Of a stretch of DNA of 64,000 nt, positions 41,996-51,074 are shown in pieces; position 1 is the first letter of the stretch; each line of letters begins with the position of its first letter. Source of the stretch: CAYQNU01 sp964419055. Its GTDB lineage: Bacteria > Bacteroidota > Bacteroidia > Flavobacteriales_D > Parvicellaceae. The stretch is taken from NCBI GenBank assembly GCA_964419055.1, contig CAYQNU010000009.1, positions 62,001 to 126,000 of the forward strand, given 5' to 3'. The notes beneath the pieces were generated by a model. It worked only from the letters and a program-made list of their open reading frames with translations. It did not search any database and was not told where the DNA came from. A program made the position numbers and the translations under genes.

Positions 41996-44647
41996 ATGAA
42001 TTTAAATAATTTCACCATTAAAGCTCAGGAAACCATTTCCGAAGCTAATTTATTGGCTGTGGGCAGCAGTCATCCTCAAATAGAAAATGCCCATATTTTA
42101 AAAGGATTATTACAAGTTGATGAAAATGTCACACCTTTTGTTTTAAATAAATTTGGAATCAATCAGGTAGTGTTTATCAAAACCTTGGATAGCATAATTA
42201 GTTCTTTTCCTAAAGTTGAAGGAGGAAACGTTAATCTTTCTCCTGCTGCTTCAAAGACGCTGACTCTTGCTACTGATTTGTCGCGAAAAATGAAGGATGA
42301 GTTTGTGTCAATAGAACATATTTTATTGGCCTTAGCCCAAAGTTCTGATAGCACAGGACAGTTACTGAAAGATATGGGTGTAAATGAAAAGGACCTCAAC
42401 AAAATCATTAGTGAAATGAGAAACGGTCAACGAGTAACTTCTCAAAGTCAAGATGAAACGTATAATTCTTTAGAAAAATATGCGCTCAACTTCAATAAAA
42501 TGGCCGCTGAAGGGAAGTTAGACCCCGTAATTGGTCGTGATGAAGAAATAAGAAGAGTATTACAAATTTTAACACGTAGAACTAAAAATAACCCTATACT
42601 CATTGGTGAGCCAGGTGTTGGTAAAACAGCCATTGCCGAAGGTCTTGCGCATAGAATAATTAGCGGTGATGTTCCCGAAAACTTGAAAGATAAAATCATC
42701 TATTCATTGGATATGGGGGCATTAATTGCTGGTGCAAAATACAAGGGGGAATTTGAAGAACGATTAAAAGCAGTTATCAAGGAAGTAACCGGTGCTGATG
42801 GCAGAATAGTACTCTTTATTGATGAAATTCATACCTTAGTGGGAGCAGGCGGAGGTCAAGGAGCAATGGATGCCGCCAACATTTTGAAACCAGCTTTAGC
42901 AAGAGGTGAATTACGAGCCATCGGAGCTACTACATTAGACGAATATCAAAAATATTTTGAAAAAGACAAAGCGCTTGAAAGAAGATTTCAAAAAGTATTG
43001 ATTGATGAACCTTCACAAGAAGATGCCATATCTATTTTAAGAGGTATTAAAGAAAAATACGAAAATCACCATAAAGTTCAAATCAAAGATGCGGCAATAA
43101 TTGCTGCCGTTGAATTGTCACAACGATATATTACAGATCGTTTCTTGCCAGACAAAGCTATTGATTTGATAGATGAGGCTGCATCCAAATTGCGTATGGA
43201 AATTAACTCAAAACCAGAAGAATTGGATGAGATTGAACGTAAAATAATGCAATTGGAAATTGAGCGAGAAGCCATAAAAAGAGAAAATGATTTCAAAAAA
43301 TTGGAATTGATTGGTAGTGAATTAGCCAATCTTAATGAACGCAGAGATGGATTTTTAGCAAAATGGACTGCTGAAAAAGAGTTGGTCGATAAAATTCAAA
43401 TTGGAAAAGAACAATTAGAACAACTTAAATTAGAGGCCGAGCAAGCTGAACGTGCAGGTGATTTTGGGAAAGTTGCTGAAATTAGATATGGTAGAGTGCA
43501 AGAAGTAAAGAAATCCATAGAAGATTATAAAGTTCTTTTGCTGCAACTCCAAGCCAATTCAAAAATGATAAAAGAGGAGGTTGATGCCGAAGAAATAGCC
43601 GATATTATTTCTAGATGGACAGGTATCCCTGTTTCAAAAATGTTGGAAGCAGAGAAAAATAAATTACTGAGATTGGAAGATGAATTAGCCAAGAGAGTAG
43701 TTGGTCAAGAAGAGGCTATCGAAGCGGTTGCTGATGCTGTGAGAAGAAATAGGGCAGGACTTCAAGATGAAAAACGTCCAATAGGTTCATTCATCTTTTT
43801 AGGAACTACTGGTGTGGGGAAAACAGAGTTGGCAAAAGCATTAAGCGAATTCTTATTTGATGATGAAAACGCAATGACACGTATTGATATGAGTGAATAT
43901 CAAGAACGCCATTCTGTTTCTCGATTAGTAGGTGCGCCTCCAGGGTACGTTGGATATGATGAAGGTGGACAGTTGACTGAAGCAGTGAGAAGAAGACCTT
44001 ATTCGGTTATTCTTTTAGATGAAATTGAAAAAGCGCATCCAGATGTGTTTAACACCTTATTGCAAGTTTTGGATGACGGTAGATTAACTGATAGCAAAGG
44101 AAGATTGGTGAATTTTAAAAACACCATCATTATTATGACATCTAATTTAGGTTCACACATCATTCAATCAAATTTTGAGGATGTAAAAAACAATAATTTG
44201 GAAGAAGTAATGGAACGCACCAAATATCAAGTTTTGGATTTGTTAAAACAAACGCTTCGCCCCGAATTCTTAAATAGAATTGATGAAGTAGTTATGTTCC
44301 ATCCATTGAATAAGAGGTTCGTACGCGAAATTGTTACCATTCAATTGGCGCAATTAAAAGACAAATTACAATTGAAGCACATCAATATTGAAGCAACCGA
44401 TTATGCCATTGATTATTTAACTAATTTAGGTTACGACCCTCAATTTGGAGCAAGACCTATCAAAAGAGTCATTCAAAAAATGGTATTGAATGAGTTGTCT
44501 AAATCATTGCTTTCGGGCGATGTTACCATTGACGAAGACATTGTAATTGATGAATTCAATAACAAAATCGTATTTCTTAAAAAGAATGCAAAGGGAGAAA
44601 CGTTGAATCAAGAGAAGCGAAAAGTTTCAAAAGAAATAGAAGAATAA
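41996..44647 (+). CDS. clpB: ATP-dependent disaggregase ClpB
   Basis: The 883-residue protein is the hexameric AAA+ disaggregase that works with DnaK. It has the N-terminal Clp repeat domain (about 1-145), NBD1 with Walker A GEPGVGKT (204-211) and Walker B VLFIDEIH, the M-domain coiled coil (about 400-530), and NBD2 with Walker A GTTGVGKT (603-610) and Walker B VILLDEIE. The C-terminal D2-small domain with QFGARPIKRVIQ is complete. The presence of the M-domain separates it from ClpA/ClpC. It is monocistronic, with a good promoter. Confidence 0.97.
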   Translation: MNLNNFTIKAQETISEANLLAVGSSHPQIENAHILKGLLQVDENVTPFVLNKFGINQVVFIKTLDSIISSFPKVEGGNVNLSPAASKTLTLATDLSRKMKDEFVSIEHILLALAQSSDSTGQLLKDMGVNEKDLNKIISEMRNGQRVTSQSQDETYNSLEKYALNFNKMAAEGKLDPVIGRDEEIRRVLQILTRRTKNNPILIGEPGVGKTAIAEGLAHRIISGDVPENLKDKIIYSLDMGALIAGAKYKGEFEERLKAVIKEVTGADGRIVLFIDEIHTLVGAGGGQGAMDAANILKPALARGELRAIGATTLDEYQKYFEKDKALERRFQKVLIDEPSQEDAISILRGIKEKYENHHKVQIKDAAIIAAVELSQRYITDRFLPDKAIDLIDEAASKLRMEINSKPEELDEIERKIMQLEIEREAIKRENDFKKLELIGSELANLNERRDGFLAKWTAEKELVDKIQIGKEQLEQLKLEAEQAERAGDFGKVAEIRYGRVQEVKKSIEDYKVLLLQLQANSKMIKEEVDAEEIADIISRWTGIPVSKMLEAEKNKLLRLEDELAKRVVGQEEAIEAVADAVRRNRAGLQDEKRPIGSFIFLGTTGVGKTELAKALSEFLFDDENAMTRIDMSEYQERHSVSRLVGAPPGYVGYDEGGQLTEAVRRRPYSVILLDEIEKAHPDVFNTLLQVLDDGRLTDSKGRLVNFKNTIIIMTSNLGSHIIQSNFEDVKNNNLEEVMERTKYQVLDLLKQTLRPEFLNRIDEVVMFHPLNKRFVREIVTIQLAQLKDKLQLKHINIEATDYAIDYLTNLGYDPQFGARPIKRVIQKMVLNELSKSLLSGDVTIDEDIVIDEFNNKIVFLKKNAKGETLNQEKRKVSKEIEE

Positions 44648-44695
44648 TACGATTGTAAATAAAACAATGAGGCGTGGAGGTACTAAATAATTTAG

Positions 44696-44703
44696 TAATT
44701 TTG
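44696..44703 (+). promoter_or_regulatory. Probable -7 box of the cyclophilin gene
   Basis: TAATTTTG matches TAnnTTTG, 32 nt before the ATG at 44736. No TTTG lies at the usual -33 distance. Confidence 0.45.
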
Positions 44704-44735
44704 CGCCTTAGTTTATTAAAATAAAGATTAAAAAA

Positions 44736-45176
44736 ATGAAAAAAGCAATTATACACACCGCAAAAGGTGATATGAAAGTAGAGTTTTATCATAAAGATGC
44801 TCCAAAAACAGTAGAAAATTTCATCACGTTAATTGAAAAAGGATTTTACGATGGTTTAACTTTTCACCGAGTTATAAATGACTTTGTAATTCAAGGTGGA
44901 TGTCCTAATGGAACAGGAGCAGGTGGTCCAGGATACAAAATTGATTGTGAGTTGACCGGAGAGAATCAATTTCACGATAGAGGAGTTTTGTCAATGGCAC
45001 ACGCTGGAAGAAACACAGGTGGATCTCAGTTTTTTATCTGCCACAGTAGAAGAAATACAGCTCATTTAGATAGAAATCATACATGCTTTGGAAAAGTAGT
45101 AGAAGGATTAGAGGTGATTGATGCTATACGTCAAGGTGATAAAATCACTAAAATGGAAATTATCGAGGAGGGGTAG
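44736..45176 (+). CDS. Peptidyl-prolyl cis-trans isomerase, cyclophilin type (cytoplasmic)
   Basis: The 146-residue single-domain cyclophilin has the active-site Arg in FHRVINDF, the QGG stretch, the SMAHAGRNTGGSQFFICHS core, and HTCFGKVVEGLEVIDAI near the end. It has no signal peptide, so it is the cytoplasmic PpiB type. It catalyses proline isomerisation during folding. A small membrane-protein gene follows 21 nt downstream and is probably in the same operon. Confidence 0.93.
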   Translation: MKKAIIHTAKGDMKVEFYHKDAPKTVENFITLIEKGFYDGLTFHRVINDFVIQGGCPNGTGAGGPGYKIDCELTGENQFHDRGVLSMAHAGRNTGGSQFFICHSRRNTAHLDRNHTCFGKVVEGLEVIDAIRQGDKITKMEIIEEG

Positions 45177-45197
45177 TTAATCATTTGATTGAGATTA

Positions 45198-45668
45198 ATG
45201 AATCCAAAAAATCGTCTGAAACATTTTTCATGGAATGATTTTGAGATAGTAAAAAGTAATTGGGTAACAATTGCCCTTTGTGTACTGGGAATATTTTCAT
45301 TTTACCTGCCGTGGATTTATATTGAAATTTTTAATGAATACGGTTCATTGAACGGGTATACTTTTCCAAAAATGATCAATTTTATTAATGACACTTATGT
45401 TGTTAATAAAATTGATTTTAGTTATTATTATTTCATCTATGCCATACCTTTTTGTTTTCTAATAATTGGTATTGTTGAATTTTTAGAAGGTAATTCATTA
45501 ATTCAATTATTTTTGCTAACTGTTATAATGGGGTGTATTATGTTTTTTGTTTTGAAGATACCTAGTATTTATTCATTTGAGCAACTATTTCGTAATCTAG
45601 GTATGGGTTTTTATCTTACTTTAATTCTTTCACCTGCATTATTTGTAAAGACATTATTCAAGATGTGA
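45198..45668 (+). CDS. Small membrane protein of unknown function
   Basis: The product has 156 residues from the ATG at 45198; an upstream TTG start (45189) is less likely. Four hydrophobic helices at about 22-42, 75-92, 98-115 and 130-150 follow a basic N-terminus (NPKNRLKHF). A Tyr-rich loop (YFIYAIPFC) lies between helices. No family is recognised. It follows the cyclophilin gene by 21 nt. Downstream, 194 bp before ftsK contain no gene. Confidence 0.55.
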   Translation: MNPKNRLKHFSWNDFEIVKSNWVTIALCVLGIFSFYLPWIYIEIFNEYGSLNGYTFPKMINFINDTYVVNKIDFSYYYFIYAIPFCFLIIGIVEFLEGNSLIQLFLLTVIMGCIMFFVLKIPSIYSFEQLFRNLGMGFYLTLILSPALFVKTLFKM

Positions 45669-45862
45669 AAATTTAAGTTGATTTGAATACAAAAATGAAA
45701 AAAACAAAGATTGAAAAGTTGGTTAGATTTATACTCATTATTTCAAGTTAGATTAAAAATAGGTTGTTGCTAACAAATCAACGTTTAAAATCCATTTTTT
45801 TTGTTCATAAAAGCAAAAATATAGTATCTAATTTCGCACTTGCACAACTAGCGTGCAGTTAA

Positions 45863-48397
45863 ATGGCTGGAATAAAAAACACATATAAAAAGAAAGAAGA
45901 ACCAATCGAAGAAATTCCGGTTACTGAAAAGCCTGTAAAGGAGAAAAAGGTGGCATCAAAATCCGCTTATTCGTCAGCCTTTTGGAAAGACGAGCGGTTT
46001 CTTAAAACGGTAGGTATTTTGTGTATTTTATTTGGAATTTATCTAGCAGTAGCCATTATATCGTATCTTTTTACTTGGCGTAGTGACAACAGTGTTATTG
46101 ATGGTCAAAGTATAGGTTTTATTTTTTCGGGAGATGAGGTAAAGGTTGAAAATTGGTTAGGTAAGTTAGGTGCCTTTACGGCTCACAAATTCCTTAAAGT
46201 TTGGTTTGGTATTTCTTCACTTTTGTTTGCCTTCATAAGTTTTCAGATTGGGGTTAAAATATTGTTTAAAATAGCATTGTTTAACTTATTGAAAACCATT
46301 AAGTTTTCTGCAATATTTATTGTATGGTCGTCTGTGTTTTTTGCTTACCTCACTCCTCCAACTTTTGATTTTTTAGGAGGAATGTTCGGTGAACAAATAA
46401 TCGCTTGGTCAAATGCAACATTTGGATTAGTAGGTACTTTCTTTTTTGTAGCTTTTACCGGTTTCATCGGATTTGTTATATTATTCAATCCCTCTTTTGA
46501 GGGACTAAAAGAGCGATTAGAGGCACGTAAAGCCAGAAAAGAAGAGCAAGCAAATTTCTTAGATGAAGAAGATAATACGGTTCACAATCCAATTAAAGAA
46601 AATCAAATCATCAAAGAAAAAGAAGCGGAGCCAATTGAGTTTCCTTTAAGAAATGAATTCAAAACAGAGCCATCCATCACCGAATTAGAAGACGAACTGG
46701 AGGATGAAGAATTGGAAGAAATGGAATTAACCACTGTTCCTACTCCAACAAATATTCCTTTAGATGTTGATGATGATTTTGAAGTAACCATTCCTGAAAA
46801 GGAAGAGGAAATGGAAGTGGTGATGCATGAAGATGAAAAAGTAATGACGTTGTCTGATGAATTGGTTGAGAAATATGGACATTTCGACCCTGCATTGGAT
46901 TTATCATCTTATAAATTACCACCTTTGGATTTATTGCAAGATTATGGTGGAGGTGGAATTTCTCTTAACAAAGAGGAATTAGAAGCAAATAAAAATACGA
47001 TTGTTGAAACCTTGCAACATTATAAAATTGAGATTGCAAAAATCAAAGCTACCATTGGTCCTACAGTTACTTTATATGAAATAGTACCAGCTCCCGGAAT
47101 TCGAATTTCTAAAATTAAAAATTTAGAAGATGATATTGCTTTAAGTTTGGCCGCTTTGGGAATTCGTATTATAGCGCCAATGCCTGGTAAAGGAACCATC
47201 GGAATTGAAGTTCCCAACTCTTCTCCCGATGTTGTTTCCATGCGTTCGCTTATTGCTAGTGAGAAGTTTCAATCCAGTAAAATGGATTTGCCAATAGCCC
47301 TAGGAAAAACGATTAGTAACGAGACGTTGGTAGTAGATTTAACCAAAATGCCTCACTTACTTATGGCGGGTGCCACAGGACAAGGTAAGTCTGTTGGATT
47401 AAATGCTATTTTGGTTTCAATTTTATACAAAAAACATCCTTCAGAGGTGAAATTTGTTTTAGTCGATCCTAAAAAAGTTGAACTCACCTTGTTTAATAAA
47501 ATAGAACGTCACTTTTTGGCAAAATTACCAGGCGAAGCTGATGCCATTATTACCGATGTTACCAAAGTAGTAGCCACATTAAACAGCTTGTGTATTGAGA
47601 TGGATAATCGATATGAGTTGCTTAAAGATGCCATGGTACGTAACTTAAAAGAGTATAACGAAAAATTCAAAAATAGAAAACTAAATCCAGAAAATGGACA
47701 TCGTTTTTTACCGTATATTGTATTAGTAATTGATGAGTTTGCCGATTTAATTATGACCGCTGGAAAGGAAGTAGAAACTCCCATTGCACGTTTAGCTCAA
47801 TTGGCCAGAGCTATTGGTATTCACTTAATTGTAGCCACTCAACGACCATCGGTAAACGTTATAACAGGTATTATTAAAGCTAACTTTCCTTCTCGAATTG
47901 CATTTAGAGTTACTTCAAAAATAGATTCTAGAACCATTTTGGATGCAGGTGGTGCCGATCAATTAATAGGTAGAGGAGATATGTTATACTCACCGGGTAA
48001 TGAATTGATTCGACTTCAATGTGGATTTGTGGACACACCTGAAGTAGATGCCATTACCGAATTTATTGGATCACAACGAGCATACCCTACAGCTTATGAG
48101 TTGCCCGAACCTGAATTAGACGAAGCAACCATGTCAAAAGATTTAGAAGATGGGTTGGATTCGTTGTTTGTAGAAGCTGCGCAAGTGGTAGTTAATCAAC
48201 AACAAGGTTCAGCTTCAAATATTCAACGAAAATTAAAAATCGGGTACAACAGAGCTGGCCGAATTATTGACCAAATGGAGGCAGTTGGTCTCATTGGACA
48301 ACATCAAGGTAGTAAGGCTAGGGAAGTATTTGTAACCGATCAATTAGGTTTGGAACAGTTTTTGTCAAACCTCCGCGACAAAGGATTATTATCATAA
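45863..48397 (+). CDS. ftsK: DNA translocase FtsK/SpoIIIE
   Basis: The 844-residue septal DNA pump aligns and clears chromosomes at division. The N-terminus is basic (about 1-45), followed by four membrane helices (about 52-215), then a 200-residue acidic linker rich in Glu. The motor domain has Walker A GATGQGKS (503-510), preceded by MPHLLMAG, and Walker B VLVIDEFADL. The C-terminal winged-helix gamma domain (ASNIQRKLKIGYNRAGRIID) reads orienting sequences. The LolA-like gene is 10 nt downstream. Confidence 0.97.
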   Translation: MAGIKNTYKKKEEPIEEIPVTEKPVKEKKVASKSAYSSAFWKDERFLKTVGILCILFGIYLAVAIISYLFTWRSDNSVIDGQSIGFIFSGDEVKVENWLGKLGAFTAHKFLKVWFGISSLLFAFISFQIGVKILFKIALFNLLKTIKFSAIFIVWSSVFFAYLTPPTFDFLGGMFGEQIIAWSNATFGLVGTFFFVAFTGFIGFVILFNPSFEGLKERLEARKARKEEQANFLDEEDNTVHNPIKENQIIKEKEAEPIEFPLRNEFKTEPSITELEDELEDEELEEMELTTVPTPTNIPLDVDDDFEVTIPEKEEEMEVVMHEDEKVMTLSDELVEKYGHFDPALDLSSYKLPPLDLLQDYGGGGISLNKEELEANKNTIVETLQHYKIEIAKIKATIGPTVTLYEIVPAPGIRISKIKNLEDDIALSLAALGIRIIAPMPGKGTIGIEVPNSSPDVVSMRSLIASEKFQSSKMDLPIALGKTISNETLVVDLTKMPHLLMAGATGQGKSVGLNAILVSILYKKHPSEVKFVLVDPKKVELTLFNKIERHFLAKLPGEADAIITDVTKVVATLNSLCIEMDNRYELLKDAMVRNLKEYNEKFKNRKLNPENGHRFLPYIVLVIDEFADLIMTAGKEVETPIARLAQLARAIGIHLIVATQRPSVNVITGIIKANFPSRIAFRVTSKIDSRTILDAGGADQLIGRGDMLYSPGNELIRLQCGFVDTPEVDAITEFIGSQRAYPTAYELPEPELDEATMSKDLEDGLDSLFVEAAQVVVNQQQGSASNIQRKLKIGYNRAGRIIDQMEAVGLIGQHQGSKAREVFVTDQLGLEQFLSNLRDKGLLS

Positions 48398-48407
48398 AAA
48401 GATCAGG

Positions 48408-49040
48408 ATGAAAAAGATGTTAACGTTATTGCTTGTAGGTGGAATGTTTTTCAGTACAACAGCACAAGATGATACGCAGAAAGCCAAAAAAATATTGGAC
48501 GATTTAAGTATCGAAACAAAAAAATTTAAAACCATTTCAATCGATTTTAAATTGAGTATTAAAGGTGGGGAAGTAAACTCTTCTTCATCTGGTAAAGCTA
48601 AAATAAAAGGAAAAAGTTTTTACTATGAAACCGAAGATCGCAAAGTATACAGTGATGGTGTGACCGTATGGACTTATCTCATCGAAGAAAATGAATGTTA
48701 TATTGATAATTTAGGTGACGTTGATGGGGGCATAAATCCATCAGAATTGTTGAATATTTGGGAAAAGAATTTTAAATATACCTACAGTAAGGAAGTTTCC
48801 ACTGGAGTGCACGAAATAAAATTATTTCCAATGGATCCTAAAAAAAGTAAATATCATACCGTTATTTTAACAGTGGATGCTACTAAAAAAAGAATTAACA
48901 AAGTGGTTATTAAGACCAATGACAACGTTTTAATTCAATTTACCATTTCAACGCTTACACCCAATCAAGAAATTGGAGATGATGTATTTAAATGGAATAA
49001 AGCAAAATTTAAAGGTGTAACTGAAATAGATAACCGTTAA
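48408..49040 (+). CDS. LolA-like outer-membrane lipoprotein carrier
   Basis: The product has 210 residues, with a signal peptide (MKKMLTLLLVGGMFFSTTAQ). The LolA fold is visible: a helical start (AKKILDDLSIETKKFKTISI), then beta strands SIDFKLSI, GKAKIKGKSFYYETEDRKVY and DGVTVWTYLIEENECYID, and the end of the barrel FTISTLTPNQEIGDDVFKW. It should ferry lipoproteins across the periplasm from LolCDE to the outer membrane; no LolB-type gene is near. It is co-transcribed with ftsK (10 nt), a linkage common in Bacteroidota, and a strong terminator follows. Confidence 0.88.
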   Translation: MKKMLTLLLVGGMFFSTTAQDDTQKAKKILDDLSIETKKFKTISIDFKLSIKGGEVNSSSSGKAKIKGKSFYYETEDRKVYSDGVTVWTYLIEENECYIDNLGDVDGGINPSELLNIWEKNFKYTYSKEVSTGVHEIKLFPMDPKKSKYHTVILTVDATKKRINKVVIKTNDNVLIQFTISTLTPNQEIGDDVFKWNKAKFKGVTEIDNR

Positions 49041-49060
49041 CCATTTTTAAATAGTATTTA

Positions 49061-49096
49061 AAAGAGGAGTTGATTATTCAACTCCTCTTTTTTTTT
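49061..49096 (+). terminator. Strong rho-independent terminator after the LolA-like gene
   Basis: AAAGAGGAGTTGA (49061-49073) pairs perfectly with TCAACTCCTCTTT (49078-49090) around TTAT, followed by a T-run to 49096. It ends the ftsK operon 21 nt past the stop. Confidence 0.9.
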
Positions 49097-49130
49097 GCAA
49101 TTATTTAATGTCAAGAATGATTTTGAATAG

Positions 49131-49138
49131 TAACTTTG
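49131..49138 (+). promoter_or_regulatory. Probable -7 box of ahpC
   Basis: TAACTTTG is an exact TAnnTTTG match 34 nt before the ATG at 49173, with no TTTG at the usual -33 distance. It lies 34 bp after the ftsK-operon terminator, so ahpC is a separate transcript. Confidence 0.55.
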
Positions 49139-49172
49139 CAACAATAAATAATAAACCTAAAAAATAAATAAT

Positions 49173-49802
49173 ATGGCAGTTTTAGTTGGTAAAAAAGCAC
49201 CTGATTTTTCGGCAAGTGCTGTAGTTAATGGAATGGAAATCGTTTCAAACTTTACGTTATCTCAATTCAAAGGAAAACACGTGATTTTATTCTTTTATCC
49301 AAAAGATTTTACATTTGTTTGTCCAACGGAGTTGTTTGCTTTTCAAGAGCGTTTAGAAGATTTCAAAGCGAGAGGTGTTGAAGTAATTGCTTGTTCAACA
49401 GATACAGAGCAATCACATTGGGGATGGTTAAATATGCCTAAAAATCAAGGAGGTATTCAAGGTGTTACGTATCCAATTATAGCAGATACAAACAAAACCA
49501 TTTCGATGAATTATGATGTATTAGCGGGGTATTATGATTATGATGATGAAGGAAGTATGGTTGCTGTTGGAGAACTAATTGCTTACAGAGGATTATTCTT
49601 AATTGACAAAGAAGGTGTAGTAAGACATCAATTAGTAAATGACCTACCTTTAGGTAGAAATGTAGAAGAAGCCATTAGAATGGTAGATTCATTACAATTC
49701 TTAGAAGAAAATGGAGAAGTTTGTCCTGCAAACTGGAGCAAAGGAAAAGAAGGTTTGAAAGCTACTCACGAGGGTATTGCTGAATTTTTAGGGAAACATT
49801 AA
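49173..49802 (+). CDS. ahpC: Peroxiredoxin, AhpC/Prx1 type
   Basis: The 209-residue 2-Cys peroxiredoxin reduces hydrogen peroxide and organic peroxides. The peroxidatic Cys50 is in FTFVCPTEL and the resolving Cys184 in EVCPANW, the typical 2-Cys spacing. The region ADTNKTISMNYDVL and the GGIQG motif are present. It is cytoplasmic. No AhpF gene is next to it, so thioredoxin or another reductant may serve. It is monocistronic between its own -7 box and a strong terminator. Confidence 0.94.
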   Translation: MAVLVGKKAPDFSASAVVNGMEIVSNFTLSQFKGKHVILFFYPKDFTFVCPTELFAFQERLEDFKARGVEVIACSTDTEQSHWGWLNMPKNQGGIQGVTYPIIADTNKTISMNYDVLAGYYDYDDEGSMVAVGELIAYRGLFLIDKEGVVRHQLVNDLPLGRNVEEAIRMVDSLQFLEENGEVCPANWSKGKEGLKATHEGIAEFLGKH

Positions 49803-49830
49803 TTGTTTTTTCTAAGAACGATAAATTAAA

Positions 49831-49867
49831 AAAGGGCTGCTAATCAAAGATTAGCAGCCCTTTTTTT
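49831..49867. terminator. Strong terminator shared by ahpC and the DUF5362-like gene
   Basis: AAAGGGCTGCTAATC (49831-49845) and GATTAGCAGCCCTTT (49849-49863) form a 15-bp perfect stem with a 3-nt loop; T-runs flank it on both strands. It lies between the convergent stops at 49802 and 49888. Confidence 0.9.
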
Positions 49868-49887
49868 ATCCTAATAAATTACATAGA

Positions 49888-50331
49888 TTATCTACCGATA
49901 CTCATTAGAAGCGCGATTAACAACATAAATCCATATAAACTCAATACGATAATCATCATTATACCTAAAAATTTATAATGAGATTTAAGGTTTTCAAACC
50001 CCGATGTAATACTTTGTTGAGTGTTTGAATTGATACCCGCCTTCATTTTTGTTGCGAAAAGATATAAATAGTAAATGGGAAAGAAATACAAAGCTGTCAT
50101 ACCTAAATAAAGTAATCCTAATAATATGGGTTGACCGCCTCTAAATCCCATTGTAGATCCAAGTGTAATGACCACAATTGCGCCAATTACCATAAGCCCT
50201 ATCCCTACAAAACCTACTATGGATAATAATTTTGCCCATTTTGCGGTTTCCAATAAAAAACCTTTTACTTTTTCATCTAATCCAATTCCTTCACTGAATT
50301 GGTTGTCGTCAATTGTTTCTGTACTGTTCAT
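49888..50331 (-). CDS. DUF5362-like small membrane protein
   Basis: The 147-residue protein starts with an acidic soluble N-terminus (MNSTETIDDNQFSEGIGLDE), then three hydrophobic stretches: about 33-60 (LLSIVGFVGIGLMVIGAIVV), 68-95, and 122-145. The soluble loop GINSNTQQSITSGFENLKSH between the last two is typical of the DUF5362 family of Bacteroidota. No function is known. It stands alone, next to the palindromic repeat array. Confidence 0.7.
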   Translation of the reverse strand: MNSTETIDDNQFSEGIGLDEKVKGFLLETAKWAKLLSIVGFVGIGLMVIGAIVVITLGSTMGFRGGQPILLGLLYLGMTALYFFPIYYLYLFATKMKAGINSNTQQSITSGFENLKSHYKFLGIMMIIVLSLYGFMLLIALLMSIGR

Positions 50332-50467
50332 TTTTTTTATTTTTAATTGGCTACAATAATAAGAATTGTATCATAATTACACAATTTTTTTATCAAAGAG
50401 TTACTTTCTGAAATAAATACAGCTAAATCTCCATTCACATAAATATTCCTTTTTGGAAGGAAAATAG

Positions 50468-51074
50468 TTCCGCTACGCTTCACGAGGATCGTGATGTCTA
50501 AGCGTTCTAGTTTATCCTCGGTAACGGGATGCCTANNNNNNNNNNNNNNNNNNNNNNNNNNNNNNNNNNNNNNNNNNNNNNNNNNNNNNNNNNNNNNNNN
50601 NNNNNNNNNNNNNNNNNNNNNNNNNNNNNNNNNNNCGTGATGTCTAAGCGTTCTAGTTTATCCTCGGTAACGGGATGCCTATAACGCAGACATTTATTTG
50701 TATTCGCTAGGCTCATTATTTGTTAATTATCATCATCCCGTTCCGCTTTGCTACACGAGGATCGTGATGTCTAAGCGTTCTAGTTTATCCTCGGTAACGG
50801 GATGCCTATAACGCAGAAATTTATTGGTATTCGCTAGGCTCATTATTTGTTAATTATCATCATCCCGTTCCGCTTCGCTACACGAGGATCGTGATGTCTA
50901 AGCATTCTAGTTTATCCTCGGTAACGGGATGCCTATAACGCAGAAATTTATTGGTATTCGCTAGGCTCATTATTTGTTAATTATCATCATCCCGTTCCGC
51001 TTCGCTACACGAGGATCGTGATGTCTAAGCATTCTAGTCTATCCGTTATAAGCGGATGCCTATAACGCAGACAT
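50468..51074. repeat. Tandem array of 127-bp palindromic units
   Basis: A 127-bp unit repeats with starts (cgtgatgtctaagc) at 50636, 50763, 50890 and 51017, plus a partial copy at 50490 before the sequence gap. Three complete units differ at only one to three positions from each other. Each unit boundary holds nested perfect stems, e.g. in the first complete boundary ATCCCGTT/AACGGGAT (50735-50742/50796-50803), CGCTT/AAGCG (50744-50748/50773-50777) and CACGA/TCGTG (50754-50758/50762-50766). The last copy runs into the end of the TPR-SpoIIE gene (to 51074). The 714-bp gap 50332-51045 holds no gene besides this. Confidence 0.95.
50536..50635. other. Assembly gap of 100 N
   Basis: One hundred N lie inside the tandem array, between a truncated copy and the next full unit. 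The round number suggests a default scaffold gap, so the true copy number is unknown and frames through it are artefacts. Confidence 0.97.

Noticed and set aside
50507..50716. A 69-residue minus-strand frame running through the N gap
   Set aside because: It is open only because N codons hide stops; it lies in the tandem array and is not a gene.
50468..51074. CRISPR array
   Set aside because: The whole 127-bp unit is repeated, with no variable spacers, and no cas gene is in the window.
50468..51074. Integron cassette array (attC sites)
   Set aside because: GCCTATAAC looks loosely like an attC half-site, but there are no paired GTTRRRY/RYYYAAC boxes flanking a stem, no cassette ORFs between copies and no integrase.
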